Numbered from the stretch's first letter, positions 11,701-30,243 are shown. The stretch: 64,000 bases of DNA from Omphiscola glabra (GCA_964017045.1 OZ024808.1:2195666-2259665); one strand, 5' to 3'. Notes: generated from the sequence alone by a model not told the origin. Made by a program: numbers and translations.

Positions 11701-13313
11701 GTTCCAAATGTTGACAGCACATGGATGTTCCTTGTGTTCCAAATGTTGACAGCACATGGATGTTCCTTGTGTTCCAAATGTTGACAGCACATGGATGTTC
11801 CTTGTGTTCCAAATGTTGACAGCACATGGATGTTCCTTGTGTTCCAAATGTTGACAGCACATGGATGTTCCTTGTGTTCCAAATGTTGACAGCACATGGA
11901 TGTTCCTTGCGTTCCAAATGTTGACAGCACATGGATGTTCCTTGTGTTCCAAATGTTGACAGCACATGGATGTTCCTTGCGTTCCAAATGTTGACAGCAC
12001 ATGGATGTTCCTTGTGTTCCAAATGTTGACAGCACATGGATGTTCCTTGCGTTCCAAATGTTGACAGCACATGGATGTTCCTTGTGTTCCAAATGTTGAC
12101 AGCACATGGATGTTCCTTGTGTTCCAAATGTTGACAGCACATGGATGTTCCTTGTGTTCCAAATGTTGACAGCACATGGATGTTCCTTGTGTTCCAAATG
12201 TTGACAGCACATGGATGTTCCTTGTGTTCCAAATGTTGACAGCACATGGATGTTCCTTGCGTTCCAAATGTTGACAGCACATGGATGTTCCTTGTGTTCC
12301 AAATGTTGACAGCACATGGATGTTCCTTGTGTTCCAAATGTTGACAGCACATAGATGTTCCTTGTGTTCCAAATGTTGACAGCACATGGATGTTCCTTGC
12401 GTTCCAAATGTTGACAGCACATGGATGTTCCTTGCGTTCCAAATGTTGACAGCACATGGATGTTCCTTGTGTTCCAAATGTTGACAGCACATGGATGTTC
12501 CTTGTGTTCCAAATGTTGACAGCACATGGATGTTCCTTGTGTTCCAAATGTTGACAGCACATGGATGTTCCTTGCGTTCCAAATGTTGACAGCACATGGA
12601 TGTTCCTTGTGTTCCAAATGTTGACAGCACATGGATGTTCCTTGCGTTCCAAATGTTGACAGCACATGGATGTTCCTTGTGTTCCAAATGTTGACAGCAC
12701 ATGGATGTTCCTTGCGTTCCAAATGTTGACAGCACATGGATGTTCCTTGTGTTCCAAATGTTGACAGCACATGGATGTTCCTTGCGTTCCAAATGTTGAC
12801 AGCACATGGATGTTCCTTGTGTTCCAAATGTTGACAGCACATGGATGTTCCTTGTGTTCCAAATGTTGACAGCACATGGATGTTCCTTGCGTTCCAAATG
12901 TTGACAGCACATGGATGTTCCTTGTGTTCCAAATGTTGACAGCACATGGATGTTCCTTGTGTTCCAAATGTTGACAGCACATGGATGTTCCTTGTGTTCC
13001 AAATTTTTGCAGCTACTGGATGAAAGATTTCAACGACAACAAAATCTTTATAAATCTTCTTCTAAAATTAAAGGGGAGAAAAAAAATGAATTCTTTTTGT
13101 CCCCACAGCTTGCTAGAGCCTAACTACAATAAGGAAAACAAGGAATGGGACTACGAAGTGGAGTCATACAGGCCCCTCGAGAAGGTTCTCAGCCTGCCCA
13201 CCTCGTGTCCTTACGCAAGCGTCGGTATCCTGGCTACTGTAAAAAGCAGCGGGGACATCAGCATCGGTGACACGGTGTATGCCACGTACAAGTCTCAAAT
13301 TATGCTTTTGTAA
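2764..13313 (+). CDS. mitochondrial amidoxime-reducing component (mARC/MOSC family) homologue, seven exons, probable pseudoenzyme
   Basis: Exons 2764-2916, 5071-5209, 5632-5740, 7153-7229, 8144-8280, 9110-9252 and 13109-13313 join in phase with GT/AG introns to give 963 nt (320 aa; human mARC1 is about 337). Residues 1-51 hold a basic start and one membrane segment (about 24-38), as in the outer-mitochondrial-membrane anchor of mARC proteins. Residues 52-97 match the MOSC N-terminal beta-barrel (VGVVSSILCYPV, then LDRRFYIA). EEILAVDCG, FRPHIVIADSEEF, LFIG, ESYRPLEKVL and the C-terminal GDISIGDTVYA all align with mARC. Family enzymes reduce N-hydroxylated compounds with molybdenum cofactor. 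Here the family's YPVKSC reads YPVTLC, and the Cys-Ser-Arg-Cys stretch reads SYMS, so the Mo-ligand Cys (Cys273 in human mARC1) is Ser253. The SDTSP cofactor segment is also lost. The fold is probably kept but activity is doubtful. The ATG at 2764 is the first in frame before the membrane anchor. Confidence 0.87.
3038..3505. repeat. 20 bp minisatellite, about 23 near-perfect copies
   Basis: Unit tgacaccaacataatgttaa repeats head to tail with no visible divergence until the last copy. It lies in intron 1 of the mARC-like gene. The perfect identity points to recent expansion or homogenisation. Confidence 0.97.
3555..4440. repeat. complex minisatellite of short related units
   Basis: Units built on gggcaccaatgacata and cactccatattgaatgtgat alternate irregularly (composite periods of roughly 17-50 bp). 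The phrase caccaatgacat resembles the adjacent 20 bp array unit (gacaccaacat), so the two may share an origin. Open frames on the minus strand here are by-products of the repeat. Confidence 0.9.
4503..4850. repeat. 31 bp minisatellite, about 11 copies
   Basis: Unit tagccccaataatacatata plus gttgttaactg; intron 1 of the mARC-like gene. The last copies (from about 4790) are diverged. Confidence 0.95.
5205..5315. repeat. short imperfect duplication next to exon 2 donor
   Basis: Two to three diverged copies of a roughly 55 bp phrase containing aaatggaggggttt and gattgacagg. The phrase TGACAG followed by GT or GA recalls the exon 2 end (gatgacag|gt at 5209/5210), so this may be a weak case of the exon-donor duplication seen more clearly at 7207-7800. 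Confidence 0.5.
6172..6892. repeat. 30 bp minisatellite, about 24 copies
   Basis: Unit built on gtagttagtcattgactaat plus aaatgactca, with shortened variants near 6260-6390. It lies in intron 3 of the mARC-like gene. Confidence 0.95.
6951..6984. repeat. interstitial telomere-like sequence
   Basis: A degenerate run of ccctaa/ccctaaa hexamers and heptamers follows the 30 bp array in intron 3. Metazoan telomeres, including those of molluscs, are TTAGGG repeats, so this could be an interstitial telomeric remnant. It is too short to exclude chance. Confidence 0.4.
7207..7800 (+). repeat. 37 bp array that contains the exon 4 end and its 5' splice site
   Basis: The first unit straddles the exon 4/intron 4 junction: agagatattggcagtggact then gtg|gtaggtcatggagt. 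About 16 further copies follow in intron 4, most preserving GTG|GTAGGT. Use of the second donor would add the next unit, which in this phase reaches TAG within about 13 codons, so the first donor (7229/7230) is the one that keeps the mARC frame. Confidence 0.93.
7862..8000. repeat. imperfect 17 bp repeat
   Basis: Copies of agagctacacagtcgt with diverged flanking copies (agccacacagtc); intron 4 of the mARC-like gene. Confidence 0.8.
8322..8500. repeat. about 21 bp minisatellite, about 8 copies
   Basis: Unit agcatgggtgtggtgtcagt with substitutions and small deletions; intron 5 of the mARC-like gene. Confidence 0.85.
9620..13004. repeat. 35 bp minisatellite, about 97 copies (3.4 kb)
   Basis: Unit atggatgttccttgtgttcc then aaatgttgacagcac fills most of intron 6 of the mARC-like gene. 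Copies are almost identical. The main variable site is cttgTgttcc versus cttgCgttcc, which is TpG versus CpG. The minus strand has no stop in any frame of the unit, and 35 is not a multiple of 3. All three minus frames therefore stay open for more than 1100 codons; these are not genes. Confidence 0.98.
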
Positions 13314-13314
13314 T

Positions 13315-13815
13315 GTTCATTTGTTAAATGAGAGGTTCATGCTGGGTTCATGCTGGATTCATGCTGGGTTCATGCTGGATAGTTCATTTGTTAAATGAGA
13401 GGTTCATGCTGGGTTCATGCTGGATAGTTCATTTGTTAAATGAGAGGTTCATGCTGGGTTCATGCTGGATAGTTCATTTGTTAAATGAAAGGTTCATGCT
13501 GGATAGTTCATTTGTAAAATGAGAGGTTCATGCTGGATAGTTCATTTGTTAAATGAGAGGTTCATGCTGGGTTCATGCTGGATAGTTCATTTGTTAAATG
13601 AGAGGTTCATGCTGGGTTCATGCTGGATAGTTCATTTGTTAAATGAGAGGTTCATGCTGGGCTCATGCTGGATAGTTCATTTGTTAAATGAGAGGTTCAT
13701 GCTGGGCTCATGCTGGATAGTTCATTTGTTAAATGAGAGGTTCATGCTGGGTTCATGCTGGATAGTTCATTTGTTGGATGTAGTATATGAGAGGTTCATG
13801 CAGCGTAGTTCATTT
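13315..13815. repeat. 45 bp minisatellite starting directly after the mARC stop codon
   Basis: Unit ttcatttgttaaatgagagg then ttcatgctgggttcatgctggatag, about 10 copies with one shortened unit near 13490-13530. It begins within two bases of the TAA at 13311-13313, so the array occupies the expected 3' UTR of the mARC-like transcript. Internally, ttcatgctgg is itself doubled. Confidence 0.93.
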
Positions 13816-14197
13816 GTTGAATGTGTCTTCGGTGTTATGAATAGTAGAGAATGAACCATATGTTCCGCAATATTTTTTTTCATTTCAAAGGAAACATGTC
13901 GACCACATTTGAAAACACAGATAGATCTAATCTTATTAGGATGTGTATTCCTTTTGATGAAAACTTTATTAATCATGTTTATAAATATTTATTAATAATT
14001 TCTAGGTTATATTGCAGTGATTTTTGTTGAGCTGAATTTTTGTTTGATATGAAAGCCAACTTTTATCTTCTTACGGTAATGAACTAACCTTTATACTTGG
14101 ACTATGAAATCATATGGGAGACCGGCCTCGGCTAAATGGGAACAATTGTTACCATCCACCAGGACATAGTAAAGGATGCAACCAGGATTGGTTAGAG

Positions 14198-14574
14198 CAG
14201 TGTTTCCCAACCTTTTTTTGTGCCATGCCCCACCTAAGCCTATTCTAAAATTCTTATGCCCCCCATGTATCACATACATAATTTTTAATATTCGAAAATA
14301 GGGTTGTTCACTGAAGAAACTTAAATGATAGGTTTTAGGAAGAAATCATGAGGAAATCGGTGAGGAAACATAGTAAGTAAATTTTCAAAACTAAAACATT
14401 TAATGGAGAACTGAAATTCACTTTTAACAAACGCTTATTTTAAATTGAGACTTTATAGATTCTCCTTTTAAAATACAAGTTAAATCATAGTAGACGGTTG
14501 GTTTTCAAATTCTAGACAGCTCATTTTTGTATTTCCCCCCTTTGGGGTGGTGAGCCCCACATTGGGAAACACCG
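14198..14574. mobile_element. hAT-like non-autonomous element (MITE), about 377 bp
   Basis: The left end CAGTGTTTCCCAACC is mirrored at the right by TTGGGAAACACCG. The flanks ggttagag and ggtcaaag are a degenerate 8 bp match, as expected for a hAT target-site duplication. No transposase is encoded. Confidence 0.7.
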
Positions 14575-15604
14575 GGTCAAAGCCAATATGGAATATAGAC
14601 ATTGTATTATCCAGGGATGGATATATCCAAGAAGGATAAATCTAGGAATGGTAAAAGGTATTAAATTTAGTATGTGAAAAGTTTTCAATCTAGACAGTGT
14701 TGGTTATAGCCAGGAATGGATACAGCAACTTTTGAAAATATCGCTGGTCAGGGATTGGGAAACAACTGAACAAGAAGTAATGGACAAGAGTTGGGTGGGG
14801 AGGGTTGTGGAACATGTTTTAAATTTTTTTAAATCAGATTTACCGGTACTAATTATTCAAACATATTTTGAAAATAGGTCCACATTTTTTTTTTTACTGC
14901 CATTTTGGATCACCTTGGCCAACTTATGCGAGTTTGAACACTTTTCCACGCTTACAGAAAAAAAAAGAAAGAACAGTTTTCTTGACAAATGTCACTTTAT
15001 TATTGCTATAACATTATTTAATGCAACAAATTCGAAAACAAATGAAAACAATAATTAAAAGATGGAAATTTGTTCTTTAGAGTTAGGTCCCTTTGAACAT
15101 GATGTTAAAAAAAAAAATTTTAATTAAATTTTTTTTTTGTGTGCGTGTACAAATGAATGTGCTTTAAAAAGAACTCCATGTTTTGATTGAAAAAAAAAAG
15201 ATTTAAAATTGATACCTGTTTCATTTACTGAACATCTTTTCTCAAAGCAAAAATGAATAGTAGTGGCTCTTAGTGAAATGATAAATGGATTACATGTTAA
15301 CTCCACAGATTTCGTGCAACCATTCTCGGAGCACTGAGTTTTGTGCACTGTCAATTTAAAGTGTTCCAAGTATTACATTTTAAAAACTATTCACTTATAA
15401 AATTAACTACCCTAATAAAATTATTTACTTTATGAAACTTAAATTTAAATCAAGATGAATAGTAAACAATTATTTAAACTATTTTATTTTTTTAAAATCC
15501 ATCCCCATTGTAAACTTAAAAATCTCAAATTTAAATATAAATCATCTCTACATGAGAACTTAAATTATTTATTTATTTATAAGTTAATTCTCTTTGGAGT
15601 TAAG

Positions 15605-15770
15605 TTATGCATTTCTATCAAACAACATCACATTTCTATCAAACGAAATCACATTTCTATCAAACGAAATCAACATCACATTTTTATGAAATGAAATCAA
15701 CATCACATTTCTATCAAATGAAATCAACATCACATTTCTATCAAACGAAATCAACATCTGAATTCAACAT
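15605..15770. repeat. 24 bp minisatellite, about 7 copies
   Basis: Unit acatttctatcaaacgaaat plus caac, the first copies shorter. It lies just 3' of MORN5 (the gene reads leftward and stops at 15895). Confidence 0.85.
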
Positions 15771-15894
15771 TACAGAAAGCGCCATTTTAAAACAAATGCT
15801 CTTTAACCAGCAAAATGTTGAACAAAGCCTAATTTCAGACATTTAAAATATAATGATGGGAGGTTTGAAATTAAAAATTTTTTAAACCAAAAGA

Positions 15895-23544
<7,650 letters not shown>

Positions 23545-24604
23545 GTTTTAAATGCATCTAATGTTACTAGGTGACGATCGTCGAGGGAAATCACCCTTAT
23601 TTTTATTTTATTTATTGAAATGAAATTAACGTATCGCATTTTAGTTTAATTTTAGCACGTTTCCCTTAAAAAAAATTTTCGTTGCCCGTTAAAATGTACG
23701 TACAATAAAATTGCTGTTTACAGTTTAAAAAAAACAACATTTTCTCAAATGTTTAAAGAAATAAAACAGTACATATTTATTTTGTTTATCCATCTTCTAA
23801 TTTGTGGGATATTTTACTCTAATAAGTCAATAAGTCTCAACGTCGTGCCCACCCCATATCGTTTCATCGTTACATGATAGTTAATTGGCTTTATAATATA
23901 TTATATATTTATTTATGTATATAATATATCTGGCACAGTGTGCTTTTTTATTTTTAAAAACATGCCGATACTCAAATCTTGTAAATATATAGGAACCATA
24001 CATATTATAACGCCACGCATCGGAGAAGTGGGCTAAAAGTCGTATTTAAAGGTGGGAAGATATCCCGGGCGCCAGATTAGTTGGGGCGCCTGAATATACT
24101 TTGATTTTGTTTTATTGATGAAAATTATGGGTTTCAAAGTGGGGGGAGGGGCGTACAAATTATTATTGTACATAGATGCAAAATACTATAATCTCTAGCT
24201 ACGCCTCGGGGGATGGGGCAGAGTTGTCACGATTTTGTGCCGATCTATTATGTGGGTGACTAAATTGTGTGACGAATTTATGACGACAGAGGTAACAAAA
24301 AGTCAGCTGGGGGTGGGGGGGTTGGGGTGTAAAATCTTCTAAAATGGCGGGATGTAATTTATGGATAGCCCTTTATTTAATTTTTATTTTTAATAGATCC
24401 AGAAGTCCGGCCAGTTATTTGTAATATGGATTTGCTTGTCAGAATCAGATTCGGGAATATCATCATGCGTCTTTAATTTCGTGTTTTGACGTGTCTGTTA
24501 ATGTGTCTGTCTTTTTTTTTTATTAGCAAGAAAGGTGGTTGAGATGTATTTGGTTAACGTTTTTCCGTTTCACCAAAGAGTTTTTGTGTGTTTATAGAAT
24601 TTTT

Positions 24605-24700
24605 TTACTGACAAGTGAACCCACTGACAAGTGAACCCACTGACAAGTGAACCTACTGACAAGTGAACCTACTGACAAGTGAACGCACAGACAAGTGACC
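24605..24700. repeat. 17 bp minisatellite, about 5-6 copies
   Basis: Unit actgacaagtgaaccca/t; the last copies are diverged. Intergenic between MORN5 and the zinc-finger locus. Confidence 0.88.
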
Positions 24701-26587
24701 ACACTTACAAAGGAGCACGACGTAGATACACACCACCTGATATTGACACCTCTAGTGCCCTTAGCGAGTAGCCCTATCACAGACCCTGCATGAACTGCAT
24801 GGATAGCCCCAAAGTTTCCAAGATGTCTAGAACTTAGTAGAACACGAGAGACTTAAGTATTTAATAACTTGTCAAAACCAACCACTTGTTAAAAAAGAAA
24901 CAGCGGACATCGAGACATAATTACATAAAGTATGAAAAAATAAAAACATCTCTTTAAATATAAACATTCAATTGGGCAACGCAAAAAAAGCGTAACCTTG
25001 ACAACAGAAGAGTTCTCTTTGCCTTACCACAATGGCGCCGCCGTGAATGACAAAAGATTGGGGAAATGCAATTTTAAAAAAAATCTCATACAGTCATACA
25101 TTTGGTTTAATGGTTGTTGTATTCAGATTTAAAAAAAAAAAGACCACATTTTACCCTCAGAGTCGACTCTTAAAAAACCGTGTTTGAAGTAATAGGGCAA
25201 TTTTACTTTAATTTACAGGTTTGTGTTAGCCTGGAGCACGACAGACTGAGTCAACTCAACCTCAACTGTTATACTAAGTTATACTATATTATACTTATAC
25301 TCAATTAAAATTAATTACTGTATGAAGTGTGTGTTAATCAGAATCATTTATTGATCGGGTAAATTTTTAGAAAGATATCCGCGTCTTTTACCATGGCCGC
25401 CATCTTGGTTGCCCCGACCCGCGAACTTTTACGTGTTCACGGGTCGGGACAACCAAGATGACGGCCGTGGAAAAATAAAATAACTCATGTTTTTGCTAAA
25501 ATTATGAATAAAAAGTTTTTTAAAATGAAAAAATGATCTAAATCTATCCCTCACCCTAACCTGAACCCTAAATTCCTCCCTAACAGGGTTTTGACCCTAT
25601 CGGAACCAGCGTTTTGACACTCTCCTTAGCCTAAAGTGGCGCTGGAAAACAAAGAAAAGTGGCCAAAATTAATTATAAAATAAAGAAGTAAGGAAAACTC
25701 AACTTACATTTTCATGGAATACACTTTTACACACTTTATTTCAGGTTCCAACGAAAAGAATATCCAAAAATTAATGAAACACGAATAAAACACGTGTGGT
25801 CATCATGGCAGACGACATAAAATACTAAATCAGCCAACCAATCAAATTTTATCATTATATTTAATCAACCAATAAAAATTTAATTAAAAAACATGACATC
25901 GTAATTTAAGGAAAATATAACTCAAATAAAAAAAATAAGGGGAGTGAATCCACGCAAATGACGTCACGGATACGCTTGTAAAAATCAGCCATTGATCGAA
26001 ACGGAAATGTTTTTTATGACATTTAGTTTAGATATTTATGAATTGATTTAATAATTTAATTTAACAAAATTTGCAGACCATTTAATTTCATTGTATTTAT
26101 TATTATTAACGACTTATATTAGTTATACTTATACTTTATAACTCTATATATATATACTTATAATAGTATAGTATAATAATTATAATGAAAACAACGTTTA
26201 TATTTCAATTTTAATAATATAATATAATATACACAATAAATGAATAATAATATAGAATGTATTGTAGAATAACTGACAAACCTACTGACAAATGTAATTA
26301 GTATTACTAACTAATTAATACTAGTAGTACTACTAATACTAATACTACTAGCATATAATTACTAATAATTATTTAATATATATACTGAGTATTACTAATT
26401 ACTTAGTAGCAATACTAAGACTAACAGTACTAACACTAGTATTTAGTTATTAGTCATAAGTATTAGACTAGTATTAGTCAACTAAGTCTGAAGGACTAAT
26501 TTTATTTAATTATTTAATTAACAAGTGACAGTAAATTAAAAATGTATGAATCATGAATTTTTAGATTGACATTTGAATAAATTATTG
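24701..26587. other. intergenic, AT-rich, with a long hairpin
   Basis: No exon is supported. Apart from the hairpin at 25392-25471, the region has a CT/GA-rich telomere-like phrase (about 25552-25590) and a TACTAATACTA-rich patch (about 26290-26480) of low complexity. Confidence 0.45.
25392..25471. repeat. long imperfect palindrome (hairpin), dispersed family
   Basis: The left arm begins ccatggccgccatcttggtt and the right arm ends caaccaagatgacggccgtg; cccgacccg pairs with cgggtcggg. Arms are about 32 bp with a roughly 16 bp loop, GC-rich against an AT-rich background. A related reverse-complement copy of the flank plus one arm is at about 31195-31340 (ggttcaggttaggtttaggg, then gcggtcatggtaaaa), so this is a mobile or dispersed repeat rather than a unique site. 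Confidence 0.75.
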
Positions 26588-27297
26588 GATGGCTGCAACA
26601 GAGTGCACTTAAAATTTCCAATACCACCGAAATCCAATGGCACTGTCTCTTGTATAATAGCACCTCCGACCCGAAAAACACCTGAAATTAGCTTCTTTGT
26701 TATTAAAAAATGAATTATGGATTTAATCATGCTGAAATAGAAGATTACAAATGGGAACTTTTTAATTTATTAAATTTTCTATAAATCATTCCATGTCATG
26801 ACTGTTGATTTGGAAAAAAGACAACATTCTGTAGAGAAACCCTCTTAAATTTTCAGCTTACAAAGATTACACAATAGTATAAATATTATCAATAGAGGTA
26901 ACAACAAAGAAATAAAAGGGTAATTTTGTGTAATAATATTGTCTTGGAATATTTATGATAAAAGTGGGTTGTAACTTTAGGCTTAATGTCATTACGGCTT
27001 TCACCAAATGGGGTCCGTGGGCTGTTTATGAATTTATTAAGAAATTATAATTGATAAATCTGGCATTGGTCTCTGTCGATATTTTGAAACTTGTTCATCG
27101 GTTTGCTAATTAAAATATTTTGTGATATGCTGGTGTATTGCACATTGTATTATGTATAATTTTTTTTCTTTTTGTTTTGTATTACAGATACATTTTTTTA
27201 AAAACCAAGAGGATAAAGAGTAATGTTTACTTCACTTAATGTACCGGTAGCTTTACAGTTTTGACCGTTTCATTGGTGAAGACTATGGAAAAATTGG

Positions 27298-28908
27298 ATG
27301 AGTTTAATTTTAACAAAGCTCAAAATGATGTTGTTCCAAGAAAAGAAAAAATATGTTGAATTATATAAGATAATAAAGGAAGAAGTAGATAATGAAATCA
27401 ACAGAACATCAGTTGTACAAAACTCAGAAATAATTCCTGACTTTCATAACATACTAAAGAAAGAACTAGTTAATAGTGTTCTTTCATCAGCAGATGTTCT
27501 TGTCAAGTCAGAAATAGAAACTGACTTTTATCAAAAACGAAAGAAAGAAGTGGACACTGATGTCAACCAAACACCAGATATAGGTGGCAACTGTTTTTGT
27601 AATATTATAATCAAACAAGAGACAGGATTTTACACAACTCAGGATTTTGAAACAAGTTCAAATTTAACATTGCACACTGAATGTGATCCCAACAAAATCT
27701 CAGAAACAACATCAATAAATAAAAATGATTGTTTTCAAGGGAATTCTTCCTTTCTTACTTGTAAGGAACATGAGAAATCTGCAAACCAAGAATATGAGAA
27801 ATCTGCAAACCAAGAATATGTGAAAGATGAAAAATTTCAATCCAATTTACAATTAATTGGACTATCACTTGAACCTGTATCTAAAGTACGTGATACTGAG
27901 AAAATTCCACATAGATGTCAGATTTGTTCTTCTGAATTTCCATATTTTTCTAATCTTACCAGACATCTTAGAAAACATACTGGAGAGAAACCCTACAAAT
28001 GTAATGTTTGTCCTGCTACATTTACGGAAAATTCAAAATTAACTGCACACAAAAGAGAGCATACTGGAGAGAAACCTTACAAATGTGACATTTGTCTCAT
28101 TGCATTTACCCAAAAAAAAAAATTAACTATACACAAAAGACAACATACTGGAGAGAAACCTTACAAATGTGACATTTGTCTTTCTGCATTTACACAAAAA
28201 CCGCATTTAACTGCACACAAAAGAAAACATACTGGAGAGAAACCTTACAAATGTGACATTTGTCCTGCTACATTTACCCACAATGTAAGTTTAACTGTAC
28301 ACAAAAGACATCATACTGGAGAGAAACCCTACAAATGTGATGTTTGTCCTGAAGCCTTTTACCAAAATTGGAATTTAACTTTACACAAAAGACAACATAC
28401 TGGAGAGAAACCTTACAAATGTAATGTTTGTCCTGCTATATTTACAAAAAGTTCACAATTAACTGTACACAAAAGAAAACATACTGGAGAGAAACCCTAC
28501 ATATGTGACATTTGTCCTGCAACTTTTGCCCAAACTGCAAAATTAACTAGACACAAAAGACAACATACTGGTGAGAAACCCTACAAATGTGATATTTGTC
28601 TTTCTGAATTTACCCAAAGTTCAAATTTAACTATTCACAAAAGAAAACATACTGGAGAAAAACCCTACAAATGTGACATTTGTCTTGCTGCTTTTACCCA
28701 AAATTTAAGTTTAACTATTCACAAAAGTCAACATACTGGAGAAAAACCTTACAAATGTGACACGTGTCCTGCTGCATTTTACCTAAATTCAAATTTAACT
28801 GTACACAAAAGAAAACATACTGGAGAGAAACCATACAAATGTTATGTTTGTTCGGCTACATTTACCTATAATTCAGATTTGCGTCGACACAAAAGACAAC
28901 ATACTTGA
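27298..28908 (+). CDS. C2H2 zinc-finger protein, copy A (12 fingers)
   Basis: Single open exon of 536 aa. Residues 1-200 are acidic, with two charged segments (KKEEVDNEINRT-like and VKSEIETDFYQKRKKEV). Two copies of an 8-residue phrase (EYEKSANQ) lie near residue 160. From about residue 205 there are 12 C2H2 fingers (C-x2-C ... H-x3-H) joined by TGEKPYKC linkers, the arrangement of sequence-specific DNA-binding proteins. The DNA-contact positions differ between fingers (TENSK, TQKKK, TQKPH, YQNWN). No KRAB, SCAN, BTB or ZAD domain is seen. An acceptor-like ttttgtattacag lies at about 27175-27187, so a 5' UTR exon is likely upstream. An ATG at 27285 opens a short out-of-frame uORF. The ATG at 27325 (MMLFQEKK) is shared with copy B and may be the true start. 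Target unknown. Confidence 0.85.
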   Translation: MSLILTKLKMMLFQEKKKYVELYKIIKEEVDNEINRTSVVQNSEIIPDFHNILKKELVNSVLSSADVLVKSEIETDFYQKRKKEVDTDVNQTPDIGGNCFCNIIIKQETGFYTTQDFETSSNLTLHTECDPNKISETTSINKNDCFQGNSSFLTCKEHEKSANQEYEKSANQEYVKDEKFQSNLQLIGLSLEPVSKVRDTEKIPHRCQICSSEFPYFSNLTRHLRKHTGEKPYKCNVCPATFTENSKLTAHKREHTGEKPYKCDICLIAFTQKKKLTIHKRQHTGEKPYKCDICLSAFTQKPHLTAHKRKHTGEKPYKCDICPATFTHNVSLTVHKRHHTGEKPYKCDVCPEAFYQNWNLTLHKRQHTGEKPYKCNVCPAIFTKSSQLTVHKRKHTGEKPYICDICPATFAQTAKLTRHKRQHTGEKPYKCDICLSEFTQSSNLTIHKRKHTGEKPYKCDICLAAFTQNLSLTIHKSQHTGEKPYKCDTCPAAFYLNSNLTVHKRKHTGEKPYKCYVCSATFTYNSDLRRHKRQHT

Positions 28909-29390
28909 GAGAACCCTACTAATGTGATGTTTGTCCTTCTGATTGTTACCTAAATTCAGATTCTGAATGTTACCTGAATTCAGATTTAACCGTACACAAA
29001 AGAAAACATACTGATAGAGAGAGAATTCTACAGATTTTATGTTTGATCTGCTACATTTACTTATTATTCAGATTTACGTAGACACAAAGGACCACATACT
29101 AGAGCAAAACTCTAACAATGTGATATTTGTCCTGATGCATTTTTTGCTTACAGCTAACTATACACATATGAAATCATGCAGGGAACATTCACTTTGAATG
29201 TGAAATTTTTACTTCATTTGGTCTAAAAATCAGATAAAGCGTTATAAAAGAAACACTCAAGTGTGAAACCCTACAAATGTGATATTTCTCCCTCTGCATT
29301 TGATCACTGTGTGCCTTTAACATTACAGTATAAAAAAGAAACATACAATACCGTTCTCATAGTATAGACACAAAAGAAAACATTTGAGAT
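28909..29390 (+). pseudogene. decayed zinc-finger remnants after copy A stop
   Basis: Finger phrases (tgtgatgtttgtccttctg, cacaaaagaaaacatactg, tgtgatatttgtcctgatgc) continue past the TGA at 28906-28908 but with frameshifts and stops. Copy B has the same TGA and the same downstream lesions (40743-41180), so this stop and tail predate the duplication and the 12-finger end is ancestral. Confidence 0.8.
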
Positions 29391-30243
29391 TAAAACTCTA
29401 CATATTTCATGAATTTCCCTCAATTTCTAATGCAGCTAACAGAACTCGTTGAAATGTTTGCCTAAGTAAGAAAATGGTTGAGAAACTCTAAAAATTTGTC
29501 ATTAGTACTTTATAATAGACTTACACTTACAGATCACATTGGACTTTCACTTTGATACAGTCAAACATTGGTGAGAAGCTTTGCAAAGATGACATTTGTC
29601 TGCTATGAAATTTGAGGAAGACATTTATTTTTGTAGTAGGATGTTAAATGTCCCTTAATTTTCAAAGGCCAAAGTTCTGATAGAAGAGGCAGACATTTAA
29701 TGTGATATTTATGTTACTATAACTTTGGTTATGATTAAGGTTGTCCATAAAAATCTTCTTAAGTGGATTCTTTTCTTGTTTAATTTTGTATCATTGACTT
29801 AGGTGTATAGAATGGGAGCAGCTGATGGTCTAACAATAATATGTTGTCATATTATTAATTCTAAAATTAAAATTAACTTTGCAACATACAATTTTATCCT
29901 ATCAAATATTCTCAGGATAAAATATTATATGTACCGGTACACAATATCAATAATCATGATGGTATATACATAATATTCATTATTTAAACACAATAATCAT
30001 ATGTACACAATAATCATATGTTCAGAATAATCATTAATATTATAAATTTTGTTTTCCATGTCAATTACTCATATTAGTTATAGTTATAGTAGTTAAATCA
30101 TTCAAATGCATGTTGTTTTTGTATCTATATTTTTTAATACATGTTGTATATATATTTTTAATACATATTAAATTCTATGTATGTGGATATTTTGTTCGTT
30201 CTTTAATTTTTTATTTGGAAAGGGGGTACCTTTTTTCATTATT

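Noticed and set aside
9478..13002. Three overlapping minus-strand open frames of more than 1100 codons
   Set aside because: They are the same 35 bp unit read in three registers. The unit has no stop and 35 is not divisible by 3, so all frames stay open. The array lies in an intron.
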